Assembly (NCBI GenBank): GCA_030378035.1
Contig: JAUCGI010000045.1
Coordinates: 1-35,565 of the forward strand
Length of the DNA stretch: 35,565 bases
Direction: 5' to 3'
From: Desulfobacterales bacterium HSG2
Lineage (GTDB): Bacteria > Desulfobacterota > Desulfobacteria > Desulfobacterales > 4be13
Shown: piece by piece, positions 16,953 through 25,459 of the stretch
Layout: each line of letters opens with the position of its first letter
How positions within the stretch are numbered: position 1 is the stretch's first letter
Made by a program: the position numbers and the translations under genes
The notes under the pieces: model-generated
Told to the model about the DNA's origin: nothing
The model's input: the letters and a program-made list of their open reading frames with translations, nothing else
Databases searched by the model: none

Positions 16953-17039
16953 TCAGAGGGCCGCGGGCTTGGGCAGTGCCAAAATTTTATTTCGGTACTC
17001 AGTTTGTGCTAAAATTTCAAATCGTAAATACGCCCGGGC

Positions 17040-17077
17040 AAAATCAGAAAGATTCAAAGAATCTTTCTGATTTTGAC
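17040..17077. repeat. Perfect 16-bp hairpin in the 16.9-17.3 kb spacer
   Basis: 17040-17055 pairs with 17059-17074 (AAAATCAGAAAGATTC and complement) around AAA. Flanking CCCGGGC and GACCCGG extend it imperfectly. It could end transcription in either direction; the orientation is not decided by a long T-run. Confidence 0.8.
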
Positions 17078-17117
17078 CCGGAATCCGCCGATTTTTTCAG
17101 AGCATTGCCAAAAAACT

Positions 17118-17240
17118 CTGATTATAACGGATTTAGGGAGCCTTAAACGTGAACGTGAACATTCATTTACGGGCAGCTTCAGGTATAAGTTCAAGTTCAA
17201 GTTTAAGTTTAAGTTCACTTTCATATCTGCTCCCTTCATC
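17118..17240. mobile_element. CTGATTATAACG MITE-like fragment lacking its right terminus
   Basis: The left terminus CTGATTATAACGGATTTAGG is intact. The interior (ATTCATTTACGGGCAGCTTC, then AAGTTC/AAGTTT hexamers) is the 14646 interior in opposite orientation. The right end fades out at CTCCCTTCATCCC, right where the promoter of the next gene begins. Confidence 0.8.
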
Positions 17241-17242
17241 CC

Positions 17243-17271
17243 TTGACTTTTTTTCTGTTTCGGGATATAAT
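17243..17271 (+). promoter_or_regulatory. Sigma-70-type promoter of the PQQ/cohesin/dockerin gene
   Basis: TTGACT at 17243-17248 and TATAAT at 17266-17271 are separated by exactly 17 bp, 77 bp before the ATG. The leader contains a small GCAAAG/CTTTGC hairpin and a TCCGG-type repeat fragment, then AAAGGAG before the start. The -35 box abuts the decayed end of the MITE-like fragment. Confidence 0.75.
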
Positions 17272-17347
17272 TCGGTTAATTTTGGAACACACGCAAAGCA
17301 AGCTTTGCACTCCGGATGAAAACCTTATAAATAAAAGGAGATGGAAG

Positions 17348-20017
17348 ATGATACTCAGACACAAATTTGAAATCTTAAAACTGTTTTTGGCAGTTTTGTT
17401 TATGGTTGCCGCTTCCGATGTGTCGGCTGCTCCCAGTGACAGGCTCTGGCGCTATCTGACAGACGGAAGCATACAGTCCTCCCCTGCCATAGGTGCAGAC
17501 GGCGTCATCTACGCAGGGAGTTGTGATAACTTTCTTTATGCGGTTAATCCCGACGGAACCCTCAGATGGCGCTATGAAACGGATGACAGGATATATTCTT
17601 CACCATCCATAAGCGCTGAGGACGGGACCATCTATTTCGGGGCATGGGACAATTACCTTTATGCACTGAATAATGACGGAACCCTCAGATGGCGTTATCC
17701 CGCGGAAGACAAAATCTATTCGTCGCCGGCCCTGGGAAGTGACGGCGTTGTCTATATGACAAGCTATGACAAACACCTTTACGCCATAGATGCCGACGGG
17801 ATATTCAAATGGCGCTATCTGACGGACGGGTGGATCGCCTCTTCCCCTGTCATAGGGGCTGACGGCACCATTTATGTGGGAACCTCGACCGGCCGACTTT
17901 ACGCCATAAATCCCGACGGAACCCTTCTGTGGAATTATATGACCGGAAGCTATATCATCTCCACGCCGGCCGTCGGAGCAGACGGCGTCATTTATGTGGG
18001 GAACCTGAACGCGCTTAATGCAGTTAATTCCAACGGGACCCGCAGATGGACTTATCCCACGGACGGATGGATATTCTCATCACCGGCCATAGGAACCGAC
18101 GGCATCATTTATGTGGGCAGTTGCGACGGTTACCTCTACGCCATAAATCCCGGGGGAAACCTCAGGTGGCGATTCAAGACAGACAGCGCAATATGGGCAT
18201 CCCCGGCCTTGTCTGCTGACGGGACCGTTTATGTGGGCAGTTGGGACGGTTCTGTCTATGCCGTTTATTCCGCCGGAATCCTCAAATGGAAATATGAAAC
18301 AGAAAACGAAGTGTGGTCTTCACCCGCGATAGGGACCGAGGGAACAATCTATGTGGGAAGCCATGACAGAAGCCTTCACGCAATAGAGGGAGATTCTCCC
18401 CGGACTGAGGGCGACTATGCGGACGCCATGGCCCTTTATGCGGATTCCCCATGGCCCCGATTCGGGCAGAACAACTGGAATCTTCACAGAAACCTGAAAG
18501 AAGGAGAGACGCCGGAGCCGGACCCGGAGCCTGTTCCCCCTTCCTTGGAACTGGAATCGGGTGTGGAAGCGATTCCGGATGAAACCGTTTCAGTCGGACT
18601 GATCTTAAAGAATAATGAGGAGAAAACAGTCGTCGAAAACATCGATGTGGAAATCACTTATGACAAGGAGAAGCTGAATCCCTTGGAAGCAACATTGACG
18701 AACGGCGCTCTGGATGGCGGGGATTATGAAATTTCATATCAGAATGATGATGAAACCATTGCTGTTACGATTAACATGGGGACCGACTATCTGTTCAAAG
18801 GGAACGGCGTCTTGGCGTATCTTGATTTTGTTGCTCTGGGGGATGTGGGAGATACCACTGATCTGACATTTGCAAAGGCTGTTTTCAATACGGAATATGA
18901 TTTGCTGGGCGAGCCCGATGATCCGGCCGACGATCTGGCAAATAACGGCTCGGTTACCTTTGTTAACACTCAGGTGCCGGTTCCGCCGTCTTTGGAACTG
19001 CCGTCAGATGTTCAGCAGGCTTTTTCCGGAGGCACGCTTTCCATACCTCTGACTTTGGTGAACACCGGCACCATACCCACGCCCGTTGAAGGTGTTGATG
19101 TGGAAATCGGATTCGACAACGAAGTGCTGAACGCCGCGGGGGCAATGCTGACAGGCGGGATATTTGAAAATGAAAATTACGGGATCGTCTCCCAGTCCAA
19201 AGAAGGATCTCTTGAAGTCACAATTTACGCCAAAGATGAACTCCTCACAGGTAGCGGCCTCATCGCATATCTTGAGTTCGATGTTGTCGGAAACATAGAT
19301 GATACCACGGACCTGACCTTCATAGAGGCCCGGGCCAATAAAATCGATGTCAGCGCGACAAGCACCTCGGCCCGGGTCGTCAAAAATGTTTTTGAAATCT
19401 CAGGAAACATCGTCTATTACAGCGATCCGACCCTGACCCCCGTTCGCAATGTCCAGATGACGATTGAAGGAGACGGGACTTATTCTGTTGCCACCGATGA
19501 AACCGGTTCTTACCTTTTTTCCGATATTCCCCCGGGCAACTATGTATCGACGCCATCCAAAAATGACGACCTCGGCGGACTCACCGCAACGGACGTCTCA
19601 AGGATAGAGAGATACGCTTCCGGCCTGTTTTTGGGATTTGACGATTACCAGATGATCGCCGCGGACGTGACCAGAAACGGCGAAGTCGACGCAACAGATG
19701 CCTCAAGACTGTCAAGATATATCGAAGGGGAGATAGATTCCCTGAACTCCGAGGGGATCGAGTGGGTATTCATACCCGTTGACAGCGATAATGTGCCGCT
19801 GAACACTTACGCATCCGACAGAGAGTATTCTCCTCTGAATTCCAACAGAGAAAATGAGAATTTCATAGCGATAAGGCTCGGAGATGTGACAGGAGAGTGG
19901 ACACCGACCGAGGAGCCGATCAGAAAGCGGACTTTGCAGGAAAAAAGAAGTGGTCCGTGGTCCGTGGTCCCGTGGTCCGTGGTCCGTGGTCAGCGGTCGG
20001 TTGTCAGTGGTCCGTAG
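17348..20017 (+). CDS. Secreted PQQ-like beta-propeller protein with two cohesin-like domains and a dockerin-like end
   Basis: 889 aa from the ATG at 17348 (AAAGGAG seven bases upstream). A signal peptide covers 1-27 (FLAVLFMVAASDVSA). Residues ~30-390 are about eight blades with the repeated pattern SSPAIGADGVIYVGS..LYAINPDGTLRW. Two cohesin-like domains of ~140 aa follow, each with [ND]IDVEI.YD.E.L-type strands and a DTTDLTF core. Next is a carboxypeptidase-regulatory-like segment (GTYSVATDETGSYLFSDIPPG), then a dockerin-like pair of calcium loops (GGLTATDVSRIERY; DVTRNGEVDATDASRLSRYI). Probably extracellular or surface-exposed, with calcium-dependent cohesin-dockerin assembly, perhaps with itself. 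No cellulase is nearby. The last ~20 residues (GPWSVVPWSVV...) are translated simple repeat; the folded protein likely ends near GDVTGEW. Confidence 0.88.
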   Translation: MILRHKFEILKLFLAVLFMVAASDVSAAPSDRLWRYLTDGSIQSSPAIGADGVIYAGSCDNFLYAVNPDGTLRWRYETDDRIYSSPSISAEDGTIYFGAWDNYLYALNNDGTLRWRYPAEDKIYSSPALGSDGVVYMTSYDKHLYAIDADGIFKWRYLTDGWIASSPVIGADGTIYVGTSTGRLYAINPDGTLLWNYMTGSYIISTPAVGADGVIYVGNLNALNAVNSNGTRRWTYPTDGWIFSSPAIGTDGIIYVGSCDGYLYAINPGGNLRWRFKTDSAIWASPALSADGTVYVGSWDGSVYAVYSAGILKWKYETENEVWSSPAIGTEGTIYVGSHDRSLHAIEGDSPRTEGDYADAMALYADSPWPRFGQNNWNLHRNLKEGETPEPDPEPVPPSLELESGVEAIPDETVSVGLILKNNEEKTVVENIDVEITYDKEKLNPLEATLTNGALDGGDYEISYQNDDETIAVTINMGTDYLFKGNGVLAYLDFVALGDVGDTTDLTFAKAVFNTEYDLLGEPDDPADDLANNGSVTFVNTQVPVPPSLELPSDVQQAFSGGTLSIPLTLVNTGTIPTPVEGVDVEIGFDNEVLNAAGAMLTGGIFENENYGIVSQSKEGSLEVTIYAKDELLTGSGLIAYLEFDVVGNIDDTTDLTFIEARANKIDVSATSTSARVVKNVFEISGNIVYYSDPTLTPVRNVQMTIEGDGTYSVATDETGSYLFSDIPPGNYVSTPSKNDDLGGLTATDVSRIERYASGLFLGFDDYQMIAADVTRNGEVDATDASRLSRYIEGEIDSLNSEGIEWVFIPVDSDNVPLNTYASDREYSPLNSNRENENFIAIRLGDVTGEWTPTEEPIRKRTLQEKRSGPWSVVPWSVVRGQRSVVSGP

Positions 20018-20165
20018 TCAGTGGTCGGTTGTCAGTTGTCAGTGGTCCGTAGTCAGTGGTCGGTTGTCAGTGGTCCGTGGTCCGTGGTTTCAACTGACAA
20101 CTGACAACTGACAACCGTCAACCGTCAACCGTCAACCGTCAACCGTCAACCGTCAACCGTCAACT
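19951..20165. repeat. GGTCCGT / GTCAGTG / CAACTGA / GTCAACC foldback repeat
   Basis: Heptamer-like units on the left (TGGTCCG, GTCAGTG, GTTGTCA) turn near 20090 into complementary CAACTGA and then CAACCGT units. The repeat contains the 3' end of the PQQ gene and the stop codon of the McrC-like gene (20160-20162). The unit TTGTCAG equals one of the heptanucleotide STRR types described from heterocystous cyanobacteria. Confidence 0.95.
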
Positions 20166-22082
20166 AACAACCGCCAACTGACGCTCCGCCAAATCAACAA
20201 TCCGGGTGATCAGGTTCGCAATATCCCAGGTCGATGCCGGGTCAACCTCTGCCGCACCCAGGGCAGGAATAACCGCCCTGTTCCCGAACAGATCATACTC
20301 ATTGGTATAAAAAGAGCGTACCGGCGTATGTGTCCCGTGATTGATATCTTTGGGATGAAGCAGATACAGAGAGACAACCGGAGAAACCCCTCCCTCCTTT
20401 CCGCTGATCCCGTGGACATAGCGCATGACCAGAACAGGAAGCTTTTCAAAAAACACAATATCCGCGGGAGAATACTTGGCATCAAAAATCGCCAATATCC
20501 TGTTTCCCCCGATGCCTCCCTGATCCGTTGAAAACTCAAAAATGTAGTCCGGCACCCGTTTGGCATTGGCACCCTTTCTCCGGCAGGAGTCCCATATCCA
20601 GCCTTCCACATTGAAGTAATGGTCTTTCTCGGAAGCCCCGTGCCTGGGAGACCAAATCTCCTTCTCATAATACAATGTCAGACGGATCCTGCCTCTTTTG
20701 AATTCATACCTGTGCTCGGGCATGGAGACCTCCGGGATTTTGAAAATCCCCGGATCCCCGGATACGGCCCTGTTTTTTCGGTGAAAACCCGATTTTTCAA
20801 GTCCGTCAATCAGCTTGTACAGGCAGAAGTACTCGTAAAGCTCATCTATGGAGCGAACCCCGACCATAGTCTCCTCGTCAGACCAGTCTGCCGTACCCAT
20901 CTGATACCATCGGATAATCTTCTCAAACAGCACCCGATAATGAACATTGGCCTTTACCCAGGGTGTCAGGGAAGGCACTCCCACAAGAAAGCGGGTAACC
21001 GGAATCTTCAAATTCAGAACATGCATCAGATAATTGCATCTCTCCAACAACTGATCACATTTCGTTTTCCGCCCCTTGAAAAGCTCCCGCATGGAAGTTT
21101 TTATCTCAACGGAAAAACTGACATATCTTTCGCTGTCCCTCCGATTATAACCTCTTTCCCCCTGCCCCTCATTCCATTTCCCGGGAGAAAACGAGGGAGG
21201 GGTGTGAGACTGTATCCGGTCACATTCCTTTCGGATTTCCACCAGAAATGTTTTGATGCTGTTCAGAAAACTGTGCAGCACCTGATTCTCATAAACATCA
21301 CTGTTCTCAACCAGCTCATTCACTTCCAGTTTGTCAGCAGTGAAAGGACGTCTGTCAATAATGGCAACCGTGTCATTCAGTTCGGATGCGGGTATGAGAA
21401 TATCCAGATGGGAAAGCAGCCACTCCGCGGTGTTCGCGTCAAAATAATCCCCCGGGCCCGGGATACGGACCACACGCTTGGGAACAAGGCGGGTGCGGTG
21501 CTGGGCAAGGAGCACCGGGAGCTGCCGCTCAAAGAGTTTCAGCCCCTCCTCAGCCTCCTTGAGAAGCGTGGTGACACTCCTTTTGCTCTGCCCGGTGGAT
21601 ACCTGTGTCACACTGAAACTTGCCCCGGGCAGATCATCCATACGGGATGCCAGATACTTTATCATCTCCCTGAGCCGGTCCGCAGTGATCTTTTTGGCTC
21701 TCACTTCGAATGGTGCCAGTTCAATCCACTGCCGCTCCCCCTTCTTTCTGATTTCAATGTCGAGTTGACAGGAGCCGAAGCAGTTCAGAAAAAAGGCCTG
21801 GTACCGGTTAAATCCTCTCGATTCGGGATGCCACAGATATATGACCTTCTGAGTCAGCCGCTTGAAATCCGACGGCGGCTTGGGCAGGTCGGAAATCCAG
21901 AGAACCGGGTTTTCAGTAGAGGTGGGAGCGACAAGCATAAAGCAAATCTCCTCATCTTCATGGATCCAGGCGCACGGGGCCGTTCCCGTCAACTTGTCCT
22001 GAGGAGGAATTTCAATACGCTCCCCCTGCCTGTTTCCGGCCAATACCTTGATGTAAAATCTGAAATCTCGTTGTTCTTCCAT
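20160..22082 (-). CDS. McrC-like DUF2357 / PD-(D/E)XK (PDDEXK_7) nuclease subunit
   Basis: 640 aa. The N-terminal ~150 residues are a beta-rich region. The DUF2357-type helical part spans ~130-350 (LREMIKYLASRMDDLPG; LVPKRVVRIPGPGDYFDANTAEWLL). The C-terminal ~440-600 is the nuclease, with PD at 511-512 in VPDYIFEFSTD and D-A-K at 534-536 in ILAIFDAKYSP, an intact PD...DxK site. It lies downstream of an McrB-like AAA+ gene on the same strand, the standard McrBC order, so it should be the endonuclease of a type IV (modified-nucleic-acid) restriction system. The start ATG is only 4 bp from a simple repeat, and no Shine-Dalgarno is visible. The C-terminal QLAVVS is encoded by repeat sequence. 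Confidence 0.87.
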   Translation of the reverse strand: MEEQRDFRFYIKVLAGNRQGERIEIPPQDKLTGTAPCAWIHEDEEICFMLVAPTSTENPVLWISDLPKPPSDFKRLTQKVIYLWHPESRGFNRYQAFFLNCFGSCQLDIEIRKKGERQWIELAPFEVRAKKITADRLREMIKYLASRMDDLPGASFSVTQVSTGQSKRSVTTLLKEAEEGLKLFERQLPVLLAQHRTRLVPKRVVRIPGPGDYFDANTAEWLLSHLDILIPASELNDTVAIIDRRPFTADKLEVNELVENSDVYENQVLHSFLNSIKTFLVEIRKECDRIQSHTPPSFSPGKWNEGQGERGYNRRDSERYVSFSVEIKTSMRELFKGRKTKCDQLLERCNYLMHVLNLKIPVTRFLVGVPSLTPWVKANVHYRVLFEKIIRWYQMGTADWSDEETMVGVRSIDELYEYFCLYKLIDGLEKSGFHRKNRAVSGDPGIFKIPEVSMPEHRYEFKRGRIRLTLYYEKEIWSPRHGASEKDHYFNVEGWIWDSCRRKGANAKRVPDYIFEFSTDQGGIGGNRILAIFDAKYSPADIVFFEKLPVLVMRYVHGISGKEGGVSPVVSLYLLHPKDINHGTHTPVRSFYTNEYDLFGNRAVIPALGAAEVDPASTWDIANLITRIVDLAERQLAVVS

Positions 22083-22086
22083 AATT

Positions 22087-22187
22087 TGTCAGTGGTCAGT
22101 GGTCAGTGGTCCGTTGTCAGTTGTCCGTAGTTCGTGGTCAGTTGTTTGCAAACGACAACTGACAACTGACAACTGACAACCGACCAA
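22087..22187. repeat. GTCAGTG/GTCAGTT foldback between the McrB- and McrC-like genes
   Basis: The left arm (TTGTCAGTGGTCAGTGG...) and right arm (CAACTGACAACTGACAAC) pair around GTTTGCAAAC. It occupies nearly the whole gap between the two subunit genes and takes the place where the ribosome-binding site of the downstream gene should be. The units are the same as at 19.95-20.17 kb, so one gene is bracketed by the same repeat. Confidence 0.95.
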
Positions 22188-22188
22188 T

Positions 22189-24594
22189 CTAACTGAAAAA
22201 CGAATAAGAGTTATGAGCCTGTTTACCGGCCTCGATAGTCCGACGTAAGAGCCGGCTTGAGCGATAAAGCGAGTTGCTTGTTGTGACCTCCATCAGTTTT
22301 TCAAGCCTTCTGCCAAACCCGACGCCATACCCTTCTATCAGCGGAAGGATATACTGGGCCACCGCAAAATCAATCGCCTGCTCATTCACAAGAATATCCC
22401 GGGCGACCGTGCAGTACCGTCTGATCGCATAATATTTTCTCGGACTCACAACAACAAAAGGCGAGCCTTCGAAATCCGTTGCCTCCGCCTGCAGAATCTC
22501 AATGATCTCTTTAATAATCTCAGCCTCCTTGCTTGCAAAATCATCCTCTTCGGAGCCTGAGAAAAAATCCTGCATATTCTCAAAAGGCAGCGAACCGTCA
22601 GGCCTGATCCGATTGTTGTTAATCGGATTGGAATACTCATAGCTCGGCTCAAGCCTGATCACCGGGACCCGGTCAATGAGACGCGGGGAGAGTCGTTCCG
22701 TGGTATTATCGTTATTCACGGTTCCGACAAATCGCACACACAGAGGTATCGACAAAAACCTTTCATCACCCGGGCATCCGGTATCCAGAGTCCGTTCTCC
22801 CTCGGGGTCGCATGATCCGAGAAAATCGGCCCAGTAATGCTCTATCGGAGAAAGATTCGCCTCATCCAGCAACACCCATCGTGAGAACTCGGATACGTTG
22901 CGATCGGTCTGAGTGGTATAAAGAAAATCGTACAAACCAGTCCTTGCTTTCTGATACTGGCTTCGCAGAGGATTGAAATAGCCGAGTATGTCCCGCTGGG
23001 AAGTCCAGCCCCTTGAAACCGGAATCTTCAGCAAATTCTCACTGTTCCCCAAAGCCTCTGTCAGATAATGGACAATGGAAGTCTTGCCGGTCCCCGGGGG
23101 GCCTGCCAGTATGGTCAGAAAGCTCTGCTGAACACATATCAGCAAATTGGCTATCTCATCGGAAGTGTAATTGCGGGCACACTGCTCCACCAGATAATCC
23201 CGAACCCTGTCCACAAAATCCTTCCGATTTCCGTTGAATTCCAAGGGCTTGACATAACAGGATGCCAGTGGGTTTGGCGATTCCTGTTCCAAGGTGTAAC
23301 TCCCGTTGAGCATATCCAGATAGGTCTTGATTTCAGTGAGCTTTTCCGTGATGTCTTCTGACTTCAGCTTTTTTATCTCGGTTTCGATTTTTTTCTTGTT
23401 AAGCTTCATGAATTCAATCTCCTTATACAGATCCTCGGCCTGAATCAGCTTTCCGATCCGCTCCTCTGTGGAACGGAGCTCCTCAGTCCGCTCCTGCTCA
23501 TACCGGGTCTTCTCCTCTATCTTCTTCTTATTCAGTTCTTCAATTTCTCTGTGCAACTGATCCCTTTTGGCCCGAAGGAAATACAGCTCTCTTTTGAGCT
23601 TGACCGCCTTCTTTTCTGCTCTGTCTTCGATGTTCTTTAACTGATCCCTGAAGAATTTTTCCTTGTTGTCCTGAAGGTACTGTTCCACAATCCGTTTTCC
23701 CTCATCCTCATTGGTCAGAAAATTGTTGATATACGATGCCTGCTGGGCGCCGGCTTCGAGCATCTGAGGAATAAGTCTGATGAGCCGGCTACGGCGTTCG
23801 GCATCCATGTTTGTCAGATTTTTTAAATTTTTCACCGCCTCAAGCCATTCAGTCGCTGTTTTCCGATTCAGCCTGGCGTTGCTCGATTTGAGAAAGTGTT
23901 TGTTTCCCCAAGTCACCAGCCTGTCGTCAGATATGTAATCCAGTTGATCATAAGAGACCGTTTTCAAAAGACTGGTGTTAAAAAGATACGCTGCCGGAGG
24001 CTGGGAAAGAGTGTTTCTGAAATTTTCGAATTCTATGATATACCTGCGCACATCCTCTGTTTTCGCCTTGAACACATGGTCCGGTTTAAGACCCAGCAAC
24101 GGGGACTGGGCCGCACTCAGCCGGATACCCTCATCATCTCTTGTCCATTCATAAGGCCCGTAAAGAGAGTTGCCGTCATTCACAAATATCGAGCGATTGG
24201 GTAACGGCCCCCCGGTTCTGAGATAAGGTTTCTCCACCTCCGGAAGATCTTCTTCTATGATGGGGCACATCTCAAACCGCTTCAGCGCCTCCGCGTCCGA
24301 CCCTCTCATCCAGTATTTTTCAAGGTAGTCATTTTCGATATATGCCTCGTTTTCATCCGCACTGTACCGGTTCACCCTGAAAAACTCATAATCGGAAAAC
24401 CGTCTGTCAATCGCCTCATACTCGCTGGACACCCATATTCGTCCGTTGTTCGGGAAATCATAGCGATCCGCCGGCGAATAACTGCTGTTTTCCAATTCAT
24501 ACGCAATGGGTATGACAAAACCGCCGCTGGTTGAAATAGGTCGGTCTTTCAATGCCAGCAGCGGCTTAAAATCATTCATCCTGACTTTCTCCAT
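22189..24594 (-). CDS. McrB-like AAA+ ATPase with long coiled coil (CoCoNuT-type type IV restriction)
   Basis: 801 aa. AAAGGAGGT precedes the ATG by 11 nt; a second ATG five codons in is possible. Residues 1-300 are an unassigned recognition region. Residues ~310-425 are a strong coiled coil (Lys/Glu-rich, e.g. RDQLHREIEELNKKKIEEK). The motor follows, with Walker A AGPPGTGKTS at 497-506, Walker B WVLLDEANL at 573-581, and sensor/signature FVGTVNNDNTTE at 622-633 with SPRLIDRVPVI, the counterpart of the McrB N-x-x-D motif. McrB proteins form GTP-driven hexamers that carry McrC. Coiled-coil insertions before the motor are the defining trait of the CoCoNuT branch, predicted to act on RNA or modified nucleic acid. 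The target cannot be told from sequence. Confidence 0.87.
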   Translation of the reverse strand: MEKVRMNDFKPLLALKDRPISTSGGFVIPIAYELENSSYSPADRYDFPNNGRIWVSSEYEAIDRRFSDYEFFRVNRYSADENEAYIENDYLEKYWMRGSDAEALKRFEMCPIIEEDLPEVEKPYLRTGGPLPNRSIFVNDGNSLYGPYEWTRDDEGIRLSAAQSPLLGLKPDHVFKAKTEDVRRYIIEFENFRNTLSQPPAAYLFNTSLLKTVSYDQLDYISDDRLVTWGNKHFLKSSNARLNRKTATEWLEAVKNLKNLTNMDAERRSRLIRLIPQMLEAGAQQASYINNFLTNEDEGKRIVEQYLQDNKEKFFRDQLKNIEDRAEKKAVKLKRELYFLRAKRDQLHREIEELNKKKIEEKTRYEQERTEELRSTEERIGKLIQAEDLYKEIEFMKLNKKKIETEIKKLKSEDITEKLTEIKTYLDMLNGSYTLEQESPNPLASCYVKPLEFNGNRKDFVDRVRDYLVEQCARNYTSDEIANLLICVQQSFLTILAGPPGTGKTSIVHYLTEALGNSENLLKIPVSRGWTSQRDILGYFNPLRSQYQKARTGLYDFLYTTQTDRNVSEFSRWVLLDEANLSPIEHYWADFLGSCDPEGERTLDTGCPGDERFLSIPLCVRFVGTVNNDNTTERLSPRLIDRVPVIRLEPSYEYSNPINNNRIRPDGSLPFENMQDFFSGSEEDDFASKEAEIIKEIIEILQAEATDFEGSPFVVVSPRKYYAIRRYCTVARDILVNEQAIDFAVAQYILPLIEGYGVGFGRRLEKLMEVTTSNSLYRSSRLLRRTIEAGKQAHNSYSFFS

Positions 24595-24642
24595 AACCGA
24601 ATAATACCTCCTTTAAATTGAGAATTGAGAATTAAAATTACA

Positions 24643-24704
24643 TCGGGAAATCGGGAAATTCGGGAACTGACAACTTCTGAATTCCCGAATTCCCGGATTC
24701 CCGA
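24643..24704. repeat. TCGGGAAAT / ATTCCCGA foldback repeat
   Basis: Three TCGGGAAA-like units (24643-24666) face three TTCCCGAA-like units (24681-24704) across ACTGACAACTTCTGA. It ends 5 bp before the stop of the REC-DHp gene and fills the gap up to the McrB-like start. AGAATTGAGAATTA upstream is a further short repeat. Confidence 0.9.
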
Positions 24705-24708
24705 GTCC

Positions 24709-25404
24709 TCAGACTTCATCTCCTGAAGCCTTGTCAATATCGATAATTTTCGTGCTTTCTATGTAGTCAACCGTTTCATATCTCGTGATCCGCATGAGTT
24801 TGCTGGTAATTTTTCCCATTTTGTCTATCTGACTCTTGATGATCGAGATATATTCATACCCGGGATCGTCCTCCGCCAGATCCTCCATCAGCAACTGGGA
24901 AAACCCCAAAACGGACTGCATGGGCTGATTGAGTTCATGGCAAACAGCCCCTGCCATTTCAAGAACCCCTTTAAGTTTTTCCTCCTCCAAAAGTTTTCTT
25001 GTCAGCTCCTGCTGGCTCAGAGCAGACTTGATCCTTGCCAGGAGCTCTATCTTGTTGACCGGCTTTCGCACATAGTCTGTCCCGCCTGCCTCAAACGCCT
25101 CGTGCAAAGTATCATCATCCGTGTTCGCAGTTACAAACACCACCGGTATGTCCTTTGCATCCGGAGACTGCTTCAATATTCTGCAAACCTCGTATCCGTC
25201 CATTTCGGGCATCATAATATCCAGCAGAATCAGATCGGGATGCTCGGACAGGTCTGTTTTCGACGTCGCGATTCCGATCGCTTCCGGCCCGTTGGTGGCG
25301 ACACTGATGTCATACGTCCCGGTTAATATTTCCACAAGCACTCTGATATTTGCAGGCGCATCATCCACAATGAGAACGCTCTGCTTTTTTACATTTTCGC
25401 TCAT
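24709..25404 (-). CDS. Response regulator receiver fused to a histidine-kinase DHp (HisKA) domain, no ATPase
   Basis: 231 aa; AGAGG lies six bases before the ATG. Receiver ~8-128 with D14/D15, phospho-acceptor D62 (LILLDIMMPEMDG) and K114 (VRKP). Residues ~143-215 are a dimerisation/phosphotransfer helix pair with H156 in the H-box AGAVCHELNQPMQSVLGFS. The protein ends ~30 residues later, so the HATPase_c domain of a kinase is missing. It may be phosphorylated in trans, act as a phosphotransfer relay, or be a 3'-truncated hybrid kinase; the repeat just after the stop makes truncation possible. It follows a STAS gene and a REC-PP2C-HATPase gene on the same strand. Confidence 0.88.
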   Translation of the reverse strand: MSENVKKQSVLIVDDAPANIRVLVEILTGTYDISVATNGPEAIGIATSKTDLSEHPDLILLDIMMPEMDGYEVCRILKQSPDAKDIPVVFVTANTDDDTLHEAFEAGGTDYVRKPVNKIELLARIKSALSQQELTRKLLEEEKLKGVLEMAGAVCHELNQPMQSVLGFSQLLMEDLAEDDPGYEYISIIKSQIDKMGKITSKLMRITRYETVDYIESTKIIDIDKASGDEV

Positions 25405-25415
25405 TTCAGCCTCTG

Positions 25416-25450
25416 TGAAACCGAAACCGAAAATCCGGGTTTCGGTTTCA
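25416..25450. repeat. GAAACC foldback between the STAS and REC-DHp genes
   Basis: A perfect 13-bp stem (25416-25428 with 25438-25450; TGAAACCGAAACC) closes a nine-base loop. It fills the 55-bp gap between a stop and the next ribosome-binding site and could attenuate or insulate the downstream gene. Confidence 0.9.
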
Positions 25451-25459
25451 GGTTTTGAA

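Noticed and set aside
20619-22130. 503-codon plus-strand open frame opposite the McrC-like gene
   Set aside because: It is the shadow of a convincing DUF2357/PD-(D/E)XK gene; its translation has no family features and ends in repeat sequence.
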